Origin: Hydra vulgaris
Lineage: Eukaryota; Cnidaria; Hydrozoa; Anthoathecata; Hydridae
Assembly: GCF_038396675.1 (NCBI RefSeq)
Contig: NC_088931.1
Coordinates: 5,744,001 to 5,808,000 of the forward strand
Direction of reading: 5' to 3'
DNA length: 64,000 nucleotides
The notes under the pieces were generated by a model that did no database searches, was not told the DNA's origin, and was given only the letters and a program-made list of their open reading frames with translations. Below, piece by piece: positions 22,707-37,019 of the stretch (the stretch's first letter is position 1; the number at the start of each line of letters is the position of its first letter). Both the position numbers and the translations under genes were made by a program.

Positions 22707-24832
22707 TTATTCATTCTTCTCTCGATGCATACGTCTACCACCACGATCTGCTGAGTTATGCAGTGAAGCGGTGATGGCTTCATTGACATCTTTGTCTGTA
22801 GCATTTTTGCAATGCCTTCGAACAGCAACTAAAATCAGTTTATTATTATTTATTATTTCGATTATACAAAAAATTAATTAATTTATTAAGGGTTAATGTC
22901 AACTTTATCAATAAGTACTTGTACTTGACAAACGGTTAACTCTAACGGAATAGCTACTTTGCTTACTTGCAATAAACTTTACAAAAGCCTCAATTGAATA
23001 TTTGTTTGAGCGTTTCCCAGAACGACAACAACTCATCTGTAACTCATCAGTCATGAAAACATTCAAAATGTTTCGTACCATATCAGATATATACTTTCCA
23101 CCTGCTGTTGCTAGCCAGTTAATCTACATTCAGAAAAAGAAAGTAAACAATTTAAAAGTACACAAAGGTGTATAAACACATACATAAATATATATAAGTG
23201 ATTACTAAAAAATAAAATTTATATATGAATTCAAATTATATAAAAAATTGTATTATATAAAAAAAGGTTAAATATTCGAATTTTTAATTTTTCAATGGAT
23301 GCAACCGGAGTTTTTATTAAAAAGTTTTTCAATAATATTTAAGTAAAACTTGCAAAAAGTGAGGCCATTTCTTCATCCTGGCATTGCAACAAAACAGCAT
23401 CTAACTCTTCTATGCTGCTTGATTTCGTAAATAAACTTTCTTCAGTATGACCAATTGGCATACGCTCTATCAAATGTTTAATCTCTTTTGTCGCAGACGT
23501 TACAGATTTTACAAAATCTAATCAAATCGAACTGTTATAAGTATTTAAAAGATAGACAAATTAATATATGTACTTTAAAAGATTTTTCACCTTTAAGTAA
23601 ATTTTCAATGGAGGACAATCGATATTCAATTGACTGTGTGATTGGTGTAAGGGTGTTAGTGGAATTTTTGGTGTATGGGATTGGCAAGAACTCCTAATAT
23701 AACTCAACAAAATATATTTAAAATATATTATTAGTATATCAACATTAACAATTTTAAAAAAAATTCTAGCTTAATTACATTTATGCATTTTTAAATTTAA
23801 TGATCTTCAATTATAATTATTCTACTTAACAGCAAACTTATAATTACTAAAATAAAATTTACAAAAATCTTACTGAAGGTAAATTCATTTCATCAGGATC
23901 ATTTAGTAATGACACAAAGCTTTGACTAGATTTTCGTTGGTGTTGCATCTCTCGAAAAACATTCTAATCAAATGTCTAATAATAACATTAACAAATTTTA
24001 ACTTAAAGTATTGCTATCAAGCAACATGTTTAATACTTACAGCATGATGTGGTATTGGCAGTAATGGTTGGCTACCTGGTGTTGATGTCTAAAATATTTT
24101 ATGCTAATTATTAAAATCTAGTAAAACTTTATCTAATTTAAGAAAATAAAAATTTGTTGATTGTAATCAACAAGAGTAAGCCATGTTTAAATAAATATTT
24201 TCGTTTCCACATTTAAAATAATTATTTAACATTTTTTTCATTAACGTAAGCAAGTTAATGAAAAAAACTTGTTTTTAATAAAGTCACTTTATAAGCTTAC
24301 AGAAATGACAGCCTGCTGAAGAGATGTAGGCATGTTGAAATCAGAATCATCTTCACTAGACATATTGCCATGAATTTGAGAAGCAAATAATGAAGGGGAT
24401 AATCGTTTTGATGTTGTTTTCCTACGACATGAATTACCTTCATATTCTGAAGCAAGATCACTTGTTTCTTCAGATATTTTTAACTTTTCTAATGCTCTTT
24501 CCTCACAGTCTGTAACAAAGTAGTCAAAGTAGTACAAAGTAACAAAAATGTGAGTTGATTGTGCATTAAAGTAATATTAATAAACCAGGTATAACTTAAA
24601 CGCACACACACACACAAACACACACACACATATGTGTGTGTTTACCTGCAGTAGATAAAATTCGTATTTTGTATCTTTCCCAACCTTTATTGGGAATCTG
24701 TCTCTTCCGGCGCATTCCTTTTAATGAAGTCATGCTACATTTTGGCCACATACACTCGCTGTTTCCATTAAGCCATTCCTTTGGAACATACTCCACAGTA
24801 TTGTCGTTAAGGAAATGAACAATATAAAACAT
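22707..24832 (-). CDS. DUF4806-domain protein, eight exons, transposon-borne
   Basis: My model joins 24832-24646, 24509-24301, 24088-24041, 23963-23874, 23693-23591, 23517-23354, 23123-22967 and 22828-22707 (stop). All phases agree and no stop interrupts, giving about 359 residues. Introns are GT-AG except intron 6, which uses a GC donor (TTT|GCAAGT) to keep frame. N-terminal ~62 residues: FYIVHFLNDNTVEYVPKEW, CMWP, then WERYKIRIL, the hydrophobic/tryptophan module usual in this family. A serine/acidic linker follows. Residues ~250-359 carry SSIEELDAVLL, WLATAGGKYISDMVRNIL, SGKRSNKYSIEAF and NATDKDVNEAITASL..ADRGGRR, matching DUF4806 (L..GG..V..IL; K.S; ATD.D...AI). Biochemical function is unknown. 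It sits 0.6 kb downstream of the transposase exon on the same strand inside the same inverted repeats. An acceptor-like TTTTACAG just upstream (24843) suggests a further 5' noncoding exon or trans-splice site. Confidence 0.75.
24604..24640. repeat. (CA)n/(TG)n microsatellite in intron 1
   Basis: Alternating CA units flank a short TATGTGTGTG stretch immediately after the first splice donor of the DUF4806 gene. Confidence 0.85.
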
Positions 24833-24842
24833 ATCTTTACAC

Positions 24843-25459
24843 TGTAAAAAATATAAATAATATAAACTATTTGTGCATATTATAAAAAACTCTAGGAATT
24901 AGGAAAGATAATTTCAGTAAATATCGTTTTGGGCTGGCACAATATTTACAGGGTATTTGCCACCCTGATGACACTATGTTTACAATAGAATTACCATAAT
25001 TCAATAAAAAAAAATTTGCATAAGTAATAGTAGTAAAATAACTATATAAATTCCCAATACTTGCTATAGGACTATAGCAATATAAATTAACAATATCAAG
25101 TAAATAAAAAATAGGTAAAACAACTCATACTTTTCTATATATAATTATTTCATAAAAAATATCTTTATTACATAGATATAAAATTCATAAGAATGCCAAT
25201 AAAAAAATAACACTAAAAAACTCATAAAAAAATTAAACATCTTTTACGCAACTGATATAAATTGGTTATACAACTAATTATGTAACAAACTGTTTTTTAA
25301 AATTAAATACAAAATTTAAAAACTAGATAAAAGTCATTTTTCAAGATTTAAATTGAAGACTATAGTGCTAAAAGTACAAATGTCTTCAATTGTTAAACAG
25401 TTCAAAATTTGATGCTGTTCAAAAACTAATAGTTTATATAAATAATTCTGGTATTTTGA
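24843..25459. other. Spacer between the two transposon genes, no gene seen
   Basis: AT-rich. It should contain the 3' UTR of the transposase and the promoter or first noncoding exon of the DUF4806 gene; neither can be located exactly. Confidence 0.4.
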
Positions 25460-27391
25460 TCAATAACTAAACAATTTATTAGAAGCAAATGGAATAATGT
25501 AAAATATACTATTCTCACAAGGAATACACACACATTTGTTAATTATTGAAACATTGCATACATTACTATTAGAGTGTTTATACAAACCTATATGCATAAA
25601 TGAGGAAGGATATGGATGGGAATACACGTCTTCATATAAAGTCATTACATTTCCATTACACACAACATCGGTAACAAACGAAGTAACACATACTATTCCA
25701 GAAGAGGTGAGATATATATTGTCTGCTGAATGTGTAGATAAGTAAAATAAGTTATTGCAAGATGGCGATAATGTTCTGAAAATTGAATTTCTAATTACAT
25801 TATTGATGCACTGTTTGAGGCAATTGGTGTTGGAATTAATGGTCTTTTTAATATGCCTTAATTTATTCTCAAAAGGAAATGATGACCAAAAGTCAAGTGG
25901 AACAAGGTTTTTTACAAACTCATCTAAATGTAAAAGACAATGAATGTTATACACTAAATTACCTTTACCATAATGATCTGCAAACGTAGTAACAAATTTC
26001 TTCAAACACCAGGAAACGTTATCCATAATTGGTAAAAAATCTGATCCAAGCATATTGAATGCTGCAAAATGGAGAAGCATAGTATGAGCATAAACACTGG
26101 GATGCAGAAAAGATCTCATGACTAATGGTGCCAAATAAATAAAAAAAGTTCTAAATTCAGTTGCTTTCCATCGGTCCATCTCAACCAATGGTCTCACTTT
26201 TCTGTGTTTAAATTCTTTAGGCATGTGTTTCCCATTTTCAACGATCTTATTTGATAAAGCAACTCGATTAGACGGTGGTATGCGAAATGAACCTTTGTAC
26301 TTACATGTTGAAGAAACCCATAAAAACAAAAGTTTTCTGAACACACCTTCACATAACAGATGCATGTACTCAGCTGGCACACAAGTAACAGGAGGTACAA
26401 TACTACCAATTGCCGTCATTTCCTTTTGGTGATCTTTTTCTTGAAAATTCAAAAACTGTTGATCAGTTCGAGCAGGAGCATCATGATTATCAAAAACAAC
26501 CTTTCCATTAATATAGCTACCAGTTTGTCTGCAATACTCACACCCATTGTAACCATTAAAATACTTTATACCCTTTATAAATGCTCTTGCCGGAGCATCA
26601 CTTACAATACAAAAAGCTCTAATAAGATACCTCTGTCCTGAAACTACAATTGGGTATTTTAAATTGTTCAAGTTTTCTACAATCCCTGAAAAATATTTAT
26701 TCAGGTCATTCGGTTTATTTGTGCCAAAATAAAGAGATACAATGAAAGGCTCAAGGCAAGTACTTTCATTAACTTTTGCTAAAATAGGCCAAAATGATTT
26801 AGAGCAGGATTTGAATAAAGGCATCCCATCGATATTAAATGTTAACGTGATAAGTGTAGAATGAAAATGAGTAGCTTCAGCGCAAAGTAAATTATATCGA
26901 TCTGAACTTATCCTAAAGCTTTGCAAACCAGATTCTATATACCTAATAAGTTCAGTTTCTAGGCCAAAGTGAACAAATTCTCCACTACCCATCTTTGAGA
27001 TATTCAAATGGGTCGAAGAACATTTTAAAAGTGTTTTACATGATTTAGGTAACTCCGGATGTTTTGTTATAAGAATTTTTAACAAATCATCCAATGCTTT
27101 ATTTTCAACATTGTATTGAATTGCCCAAACACGAATTTCCTCTAAAAGTGACTTATTTTTAACTTCTTCTGAGCTTGTATCTATGATACTTTCAAAAGAA
27201 CGATAACTACCAAGGTTAATGCTATTATTGCTACTTGCTTCTAACGAAGAACTCTTGAGCTCTTCTTGATCGTAACTAACAACAACCTCATGAATTGCAG
27301 CATCTTCCTGAGCTTTTTTGTAAAAAGTATCAACTTCTTCATTAATGACAAGCCTTTTTTTCTCCTTTGACAGCCCACTCCATTTTTTATC
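25460..27391 (-). CDS. Tnp2/EnSpm-like transposase, large 3' exon
   Basis: An open frame of 643 residues starts after an acceptor (TTTCTTAAAG|GAT, AG at 27392-27393) and ends at a stop at 25460. The first ~110 residues (KWSGLSKEKKRLVINEEVD) are acidic and variable. Then come FNIDGMPLFKS, FWPILAKVN, EPFIVSLYFGTNKPNDLN, FCIVSDAPARAFIKGIK, GYNGCEYCRQTGSY, PAEYMHLLCEGVFRKLL and RWKATEFRTFFIYLAPLV, the ordered blocks of the invertebrate Tnp2 (Transposase_21)-type proteins of EnSpm/CACTA-related elements. Candidate catalytic aspartates are in NIDG and SDAPAR; CEYC may bind metal. Family role: cut-and-paste transposition at terminal inverted repeats. At least one upstream exon is missing from my model; it must lie to the right of 27393 among the TA arrays. 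No frameshift or stop is seen in this exon, so the gene may be active or recently so. Confidence 0.75.
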   Translation of the reverse strand, partial: DKKWSGLSKEKKRLVINEEVDTFYKKAQEDAAIHEVVVSYDQEELKSSSLEASSNNSINLGSYRSFESIIDTSSEEVKNKSLLEEIRVWAIQYNVENKALDDLLKILITKHPELPKSCKTLLKCSSTHLNISKMGSGEFVHFGLETELIRYIESGLQSFRISSDRYNLLCAEATHFHSTLITLTFNIDGMPLFKSCSKSFWPILAKVNESTCLEPFIVSLYFGTNKPNDLNKYFSGIVENLNNLKYPIVVSGQRYLIRAFCIVSDAPARAFIKGIKYFNGYNGCEYCRQTGSYINGKVVFDNHDAPARTDQQFLNFQEKDHQKEMTAIGSIVPPVTCVPAEYMHLLCEGVFRKLLFLWVSSTCKYKGSFRIPPSNRVALSNKIVENGKHMPKEFKHRKVRPLVEMDRWKATEFRTFFIYLAPLVMRSFLHPSVYAHTMLLHFAAFNMLGSDFLPIMDNVSWCLKKFVTTFADHYGKGNLVYNIHCLLHLDEFVKNLVPLDFWSSFPFENKLRHIKKTINSNTNCLKQCINNVIRNSIFRTLSPSCNNLFYLSTHSADNIYLTSSGIVCVTSFVTDVVCNGNVMTLYEDVYSHPYPSSFMHIGLYKHSNSNVCNVSIINKCVCIPCENSIFYIIPFASNKLFSY

Positions 27392-27479
27392 CTTTAAGAA
27401 ATAATATGATACAGAAGTAATTAAAAATAAATTGTATTTTAAATGTATTTTATACTAAAAAAATGTAAATAAATATGAG

Positions 27480-28336
<857 letters not shown>

Positions 28337-28382
28337 TTGTATATCTATATAGGATTGGTACAATTCTTCTATACAATATATA

Positions 28383-28682
<300 letters not shown>

Positions 28683-28689
28683 ATATAAA

Positions 28690-30585
<1,896 letters not shown>

Positions 30586-31228
30586 TATAGATCTATAGTT
30601 TGTTGGCTTTGGGAAGAGCGGAAGGAAAAAAGTGATTCTTACGCCAACATATACGTCACTTTTAATTACTTTTAACTTTCGTCCAACATTTCCGTGTTGG
30701 ACGAAAGTAAAAACCATTAATTTAATTACAAATTAATCGTTTTTTAAAAAAACCACAAAAACGCAAATTTAATTGACCAGAATGTTTTAAAAACATTGTG
30801 AATGTTTTTAACAATATAAACAATGTTTTTTTTTTATTTTTTTTAATAAAATGTTTTTATTTTTATTTTTTTTAATAAAATGTTTTTATTTTTATTTTTT
30901 TTACTGTAAATCATGCGCGGAGTGTTGCTACTTCGACTATCTTATAGCCTGACTCGCAAGGGAGTGCTGCTACATCGACTGACAAATAGCCTGACTCGCA
31001 AGGGAGTGCTGCTACATCGACTGACAAATAGCCTGACTCGCAAGGGAGTGCTGCTATATCGACTGACAAATAGCCTGACCCGCAAGGGAGTGCTGCTACA
31101 TCGACTAAGGGTTTGGTTGGGGCAGGCAGTCTATCATTATTAAAAAAAAAAAAATTCCGGTCTTGCATTTTAATTTTTACTTTTTGTCAACAAAATATCG
31201 AAAAAACTTTCGGACAACATCTAAGGGT
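30586..31228 (+). repeat. 660-bp dispersed repeat, copy B
   Basis: Same sequence as copy A in the opposite orientation, with the same 42-bp internal units and the same ends (TTTGTTGGCTTTGGGAAGAG .. CAACATCTAAGGGTTGTATA). Together A and B are the arms of a large palindrome. Confidence 0.85.
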
Positions 31229-31230
31229 TG

Positions 31231-31255
<25 letters not shown>

Positions 31256-31262
<7 letters not shown>

Positions 31263-31568
31263 AAAGAAATCAACAATCTAAACAAAACCGTAGAAATAAT
31301 ATCAATAGATACAAAGTACGCTTACATTGATAACCATTTTATTTAATTCTTTTATTACTTTTCCCGCTTCTTTTATCCGATTGTGTAAGATGATTTTTTT
31401 TTTCTAGAAATTAAACTGAGATATTTGGAAAAATTATTTTACTTAGTAATATTTTCCTCACTTCTTTTATGCAATGTGCATAAGGCTGATTTTTTTATTT
31501 CTTGAAATAAACTAGGATATTTTTAATAATTTATATTGGATAACAAGCCACAAAAATTGTCATTAAAA
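31256..31568. other. Unique-looking AT-rich spacer, no gene seen
   Basis: Two diverged copies of a phrase (CTTTTATCCGATTGTGTAAG.. and CTTTTATGCAATGTGCATAAG..) ~95 bp apart at 31370 and 31465 suggest an old duplication. No coding signal. Confidence 0.4.
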
Positions 31569-31822
31569 TACCGCTAAAAGTTATATTGGGTATACCCAAT
31601 ATAACTTTTAACAATAATATATTATTAATATACCATATAACAATAACATATTACCCTTTAACAATAATATAATACCATTTTACCCCCTTAACAATAATAT
31701 AATACCCTTTTAACAATAATATATTATTAATATACCCAATATAAATTTTAGCGGTTTTGTAATGCAAATTAGAGTGTTGAAAATCTATTTAACAAATCAA
31801 ATTTGCATTACAAAACCACCTG
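31569..31822. mobile_element. Compound MITE with perfect hairpin and inverted ends
   Basis: Left end ACCGCTAAAAGTTATATTGG and right end CCAATATAAATTTTAGCGG (near 31735-31754) are inverted. Inside is a perfect 36-bp palindrome (31575-31610) and ~6 units of AACAATAATATA. It is followed by a second inverted pair, GGTTTTGTAATGCAAATT (31751) and AATTTGCATTACAAAACC (~31800), shared with the palindrome at 32871. Confidence 0.6.
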
Positions 31823-31825
31823 AAC

Positions 31826-31950
<125 letters not shown>

Positions 31951-32000
31951 CCGTCCTGAGGCAGCCGCTCCAGGCCTCGCGCTTAGCAAGGTCTCCTAAG

Positions 32001-32147
32001 CAGGGCCGTACCGAACGATAAAGACGTGGGGGGGGGGGGAACGGAAAAAGCGAAATTTCGAGTTTTCCGTCAAAAACCGACAGAATTTTGCATATCTGGG
32101 GGGGGGGGGGGTGTTCAACCCCCCCCACCCCCGTCGGTACGGCCCTG
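32001..32147. mobile_element. 147-bp hAT MITE with perfect 8-bp target duplication and long G runs
   Basis: Ends are CAGGGCCGTACCGA and its exact complement TCGGTACGGCCCTG (14 bp). The flanking octamer CTCCTAAG is present on both sides (31993-32000 and 32148-32155). CAGGG termini with 8-bp duplication are the hAT hallmark. The interior has G10-, G12- and C-runs (near 32029 and 32099-32131), prone to hairpin or G-quadruplex structure. Non-coding. Confidence 0.92.
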
Positions 32148-32331
32148 CTCCTAAGCTTTCCTAAGCGCAAGCAACCAAAACTTTATAATATTAAAAAATA
32201 AGCAAAAAGTTATAATAATATAATTTTGTAATAACATGTTATATTACTTATATTTAATTTATCAATAAAAAGTTTTTTCGTTTTTTTTTCTAGCTCAATT
32301 ATAATTTATTTTACATTGTTAGGCCTATAAT

Positions 32332-32519
32332 CAGGGCCGCCGAGAGGGGGAGGCACTGTGACAGTTTGTCTTTGGCGGCAGCATTCCAAGGGGCGCTAAA
32401 TGAGAAACAGATACCTAAAAAAAAAAGTTCCTTTGCCAATAATATTGAAAAACTTCGTTAAATAAGGGGGCCAATCAGAGTTGCTGTCCCAGGCGGCGTG
32501 TCGGCTCTTGGCGGCCCTG
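32332..32519. mobile_element. 188-bp hAT MITE with perfect 8-bp target duplication
   Basis: Ends are CAGGGCCGCCGAGAG and CTCTTGGCGGCCCTG (inverted, one mismatch). The octamer CCTATAAT flanks both sides (32324-32331 and 32520-32527). Related fragments occur at 1380-1437 and 11880-11956. Non-coding. Confidence 0.92.
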
Positions 32520-32726
32520 CCTATAATAAATTGAAGAATAAACTTTATTGTTATTATTATAGATTATTTTATAAAACACTCAGTTCCTTTATAAACCTAC
32601 AAGAAAATAACAATTTTGTGTTTTGCATCTACACACTACCTTTTTAGAAGTAAGAGCGCCTAAAATAACGACTTTCAAGAAGGCCTCGCAAAAATGTTAT
32701 TCTCAAGGCCTCGCGTTTTCTAAGGA

Positions 32727-32854
<128 letters not shown>

Positions 32855-32870
32855 TTATTTAAGTTGTTGA

Positions 32871-33794
<924 letters not shown>

Positions 33795-33954
33795 GTTTAT
33801 ACGGGTTTTTAGTTTATACGGTATTTTTTTGTTAACAAAAAAATATATATATTAAATTGATAAGCGTCTGACGTCATAAAATAATATTGCGCTTTTCACA
33901 ATGGAATGAAGTAATTTATTTTAAAGTTTAAAGCGTGGTATGATGTGGCAAGAT

Positions 33955-34165
33955 AATGAATGGCCCATATCATAACCACATCTATTTTAGCATGTGTTTA
34001 TTTAAAGAGTATACCGCATTAAGTAGGATAATTATGTGGACCGCATTATGTGTTTCACACGTGGGCCACACTCATCATCAGTTTATATATCGATAAACAT
34101 CTAGAATATAGTTTCACGCTTTAAATCCACTTATAAGCACTATGGCCACATGTGGCCCACATATA
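33955..34165. repeat. Right subterminal region of the 12.1-kb transposon
   Basis: Holds TGGCCCAT (33961), CACACGTGGGCCACA (~34055) and TGGCCACATGTGGCCCAC (34143), the same word family as the left subterminal array, but not in a regular tandem. Ends at the right inverted repeat (34145-34179). Confidence 0.7.
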
Positions 34166-34181
34166 CCTTTCTTGTCGGGCA

Positions 34182-34560
34182 GGAATTGCACCACCTTGTC
34201 CATGGGCAAGAAAAAAAACGTATACATATTGGTAACCAATGAAAGTAAACTTTTTTTAATGCAAATAAAAGCCAAACACAAAACTAGGTTTAAAATTTTA
34301 AATAAGAACCTGTTATGTGTAAGTCAGGATTAATAATTTCAATGTACTAATCTATAGTACTGTTTTAAAAGATTTGCTTAGAATATAATATTCACATTAA
34401 AAAAAAAAGAATTCAGTGAGCTCTATAAAAGACTTTTTTAAACACTAAAAACAAAAATTCATAACAACTTAATCAAATTACACAGTTTTTTTATACTTTT
34501 ATTAGTTCGTTTTTATAGCAACGGTTTTTTCTAGGATTTTATTTTGACAATACCTTTGCT
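34182..34560. other. Flank right of the transposon, no gene seen
   Basis: AT-rich. A 63-codon ORF starting inside the inverted repeat (34142) crosses the transposon border and is not supported. Confidence 0.4.
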
Positions 34561-35065
34561 TCCTTGATTTTTAAGTTTTGTAGTCTTTTCAATTTACGCA
34601 TTTCTTTTTCCATTTCATTTTGAGCTTTTTTTTTGCATCTGCTTTAATTGTGACTCGTATGCTTCCTTAGAAGTAAGCACAAAAAACTTGTCTGCATTCT
34701 TAGCTTTTTTGCTCTTTGTAAAATTTGCATCTGAATATGGCAAAATATCATTATTTTTAAAAGGAAAATTCATGGCAAAAGATCTAGTTTTTACAAAATC
34801 AGAAGCTTAAGGAGTTGAAACTGTAAAATCAATTTCATGCTGATCAATAGGCTGTTCAATTTTAGAGTCAGACATAATCCTAAAGCTGTCTTGAAACTTA
34901 TTAGTAAATGCAGCATTATTACTTGCAGCTTTTACTTCTATAGTTTTCATACTCAGTTCCAGTAAACCATCACTGCGATGTTCTGAAATTTTTATTACGG
35001 TTATTGGTTCGGCTAAATAGTCATGATCATTTGCTATAGCAAATCTTGTGTTGGTAGTTAGATGT
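34560..35065 (-). pseudogene. Degenerate ORF, possibly the C-terminal tail of a pogo/Jerky-like transposase
   Basis: In complement a mostly open frame of about 165 codons reads HDYLAEPITVIKISEHRSDG, then KFQDSFRIMSDSKIEQPIDQ, FPFKNNDILPYSD, FFVLTSKEAYESQLKQMQKK. One in-frame TAA lies near 34808 and a base gain near 34630 breaks the frame. The LTS.E....L and lysine-rich end resembles the tail of pogo/Jerky DDE transposases, but no catalytic block is visible. It could equally be another gene relic. Confidence 0.35.
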
Positions 35066-36710
35066 TATTCCAACTTAATATCTGGCACTTTTGTGCTCCA
35101 ATAGTTTTCAAGTTATTCAAAATAGTACTTGATGAGAGGGCTACCACCTTAAACAGTGGATTACCACTTGGTCTAGAATTTTTTGAACTTTTAACCTTAT
35201 TAAAACAAATAGAAATGTTAGTTTTTTGAGTTTTCTTCCGTCGTTGTTATATTCCGTTTATATCCACTGACTTAAATTGCAACAGTCACAGTGGACTGTA
35301 CATACATCAAATGAGTTTACTTTTGGCCAGGAACATTTTTAAAGTCGACTTAGTTGGTTTCAAAAATGTATTAGTTGATTTTAGTCAACTTCAGAAAATA
35401 TATTAGTCGATTTAGTCGACAATTGAGTTATTTAAAAGTCGTAACAACACTAAATTTTACACATAAAACTGTTAACCAATAATTTTACACATAAAACTGT
35501 TAACTTAACAGTTTTACGTTTATTATTGGCTAACAGTTTTATGTATAATATAAGCAGCATTTTTATGTGTAATGCTATTAGTAAACAGTTTTATTTATAC
35601 TTTTATTTGCATTAGGTATGTAAAATCAAACTTTTAAATTATTCACTAAGTTCTCAGCTGGAAATCAAAACATGGAAGTTCTTAGAATACCCGTGTGCCT
35701 GCACAAGGCTTTCCATTTATCATTCATAAGACGTCTTTAGTAAGTCTCAGGTGAAAAAGTTAAGGACATCTTATATAGTCGTCCTAAACACGTTTTTTAA
35801 AATTGTGCTGGATACGTTTTTGACAGACATCCTAGAGATGTCTTTTTAGACATTCTCTGGATGTCTCTGAATAGTCTGAAGTAAAAGACTTAAAGACGTT
35901 TTTTTCAGACGCTATTAAAATATCTTTTCAGCAGCCCTATAAACTTTTTTGACAGACGTCCTAGAGACGTCTTTTTAGTTGTTCTCTGGACGCCGTGGGT
36001 GGTCTTTGGTGAAAGACTTAAGGAAGTCTTATCCAAACATCCTAAAAGCATCTTTTTACCCATCCTATAGAGGTCTCCGCCTAGCCAAATTAAGCGAAAG
36101 TCTTCATGACGTTTATTTAAGACATCTTGTTTTAAACGTCTTCAAAACGTTCTAATTGATCTAAATATTTTTTTGAAAGTTGTATAAAAGTGCAACAAGT
36201 TGCAAGTTACACTTCACTCAGATTTAACCAATCTAGAAAAGGGAAGGTATAAAAAAACTTAAAGTAAATAAAATGTAAATTAATACTTTTATAAAATATT
36301 TTATATGATATAAATTATAATAAATATAGTCAGTAATGTAATTAAATATACCAGGTGTTTAAAAAAATTTTCAGACAAATTTGTTAAATACAATATTTAA
36401 AAATTATAATAGTGTTCTTCATCAATTCATTAGTAGTAATGTTTGATAATTTTTCAAACATCATTTTATAACGTCATTTATTAATTAATTTATTAAATAA
36501 TTTATAAAACTATTTACTAATTAGAAGAACAATAATCAAAATAATAAAAGAAATTCTAAAATCAACAATTAATAGAGATGTTATGCAATAAGAGTGAAGT
36601 ACAAAGGGTGAAGGAAATAAGGGTAATAAAGGGTTAGGCTAAAGCAAATAGTTTTTTAAAGTACATAAAATAAATATAACATATATATCAATATAAATTA
36701 GAGACAGAAG
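35066..36710. other. Intergenic with a 130-bp tandem repeat, no gene seen
   Basis: 35200-35640 is AT-rich with repeats of ACACATAAAACTGTTAAC in both orientations (35455-35560). 35700-36150 holds the GACGTC array described separately. Beyond 36180 nothing recognisable. Confidence 0.45.
35725..36150. repeat. Diverged ~130-bp tandem repeat built on AGACGTC words
   Basis: TTTTTGACAGACATCCTAGA (~35817) and TTTTTGACAGACGTCCTAGA (~35948) start two full copies about 131 bp apart; a partial copy precedes and another follows. Each contains GAGA(C/T)GTCTTTTTAG and GAAAGACTTAA.G. The many AGACGTCT-like palindromes could pair within the array. Confidence 0.65.
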
Positions 36711-36719
36711 AAGAATTAA

Positions 36720-36860
36720 TTCTAAGATTTTAGTGGTGAATGAAACGAAAGCAAAAAGCCTTAGGATAAACATGAATAAGACAAAAGTTATGCATTATAT
36801 TTGAAAGTTATCATGTGCGTTTGAAAAGAGCAAATACAAACCTTATTTTTGTAAAGTTTT
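36720..36860 (+). pseudogene. RTE-like reverse transcriptase scrap
   Basis: Reads VVNETKAKSLRINMNKTKVM, matching the KGL.VN..KTKVM block that follows the YADD box in RTE-type non-LTR RTs. Stop codons follow at once. It may belong with the RTE-like C-terminal scrap at 38610-38765, separated by the jockey-like insertion. Confidence 0.45.
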
Positions 36861-37019
36861 TAAACAATGAGTTCACACGAGGTCTAGCAAAATACAGGGT
36901 GCTCTTATTATTTTTGGCTCTGAGTATAAAAAATATACTACAGTTGATGGAGCAGAAAAGGCATCAAAAGTAAGGATTGGAGCGCCTAAATTAATAAAAA
37001 TAAAAAAATTTAAGAGAAT

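Noticed and set aside
34142-34333. 63-residue ORF at the right transposon end
   Set aside because: It starts inside the terminal inverted repeat and continues into host flank, so it is fortuitous.
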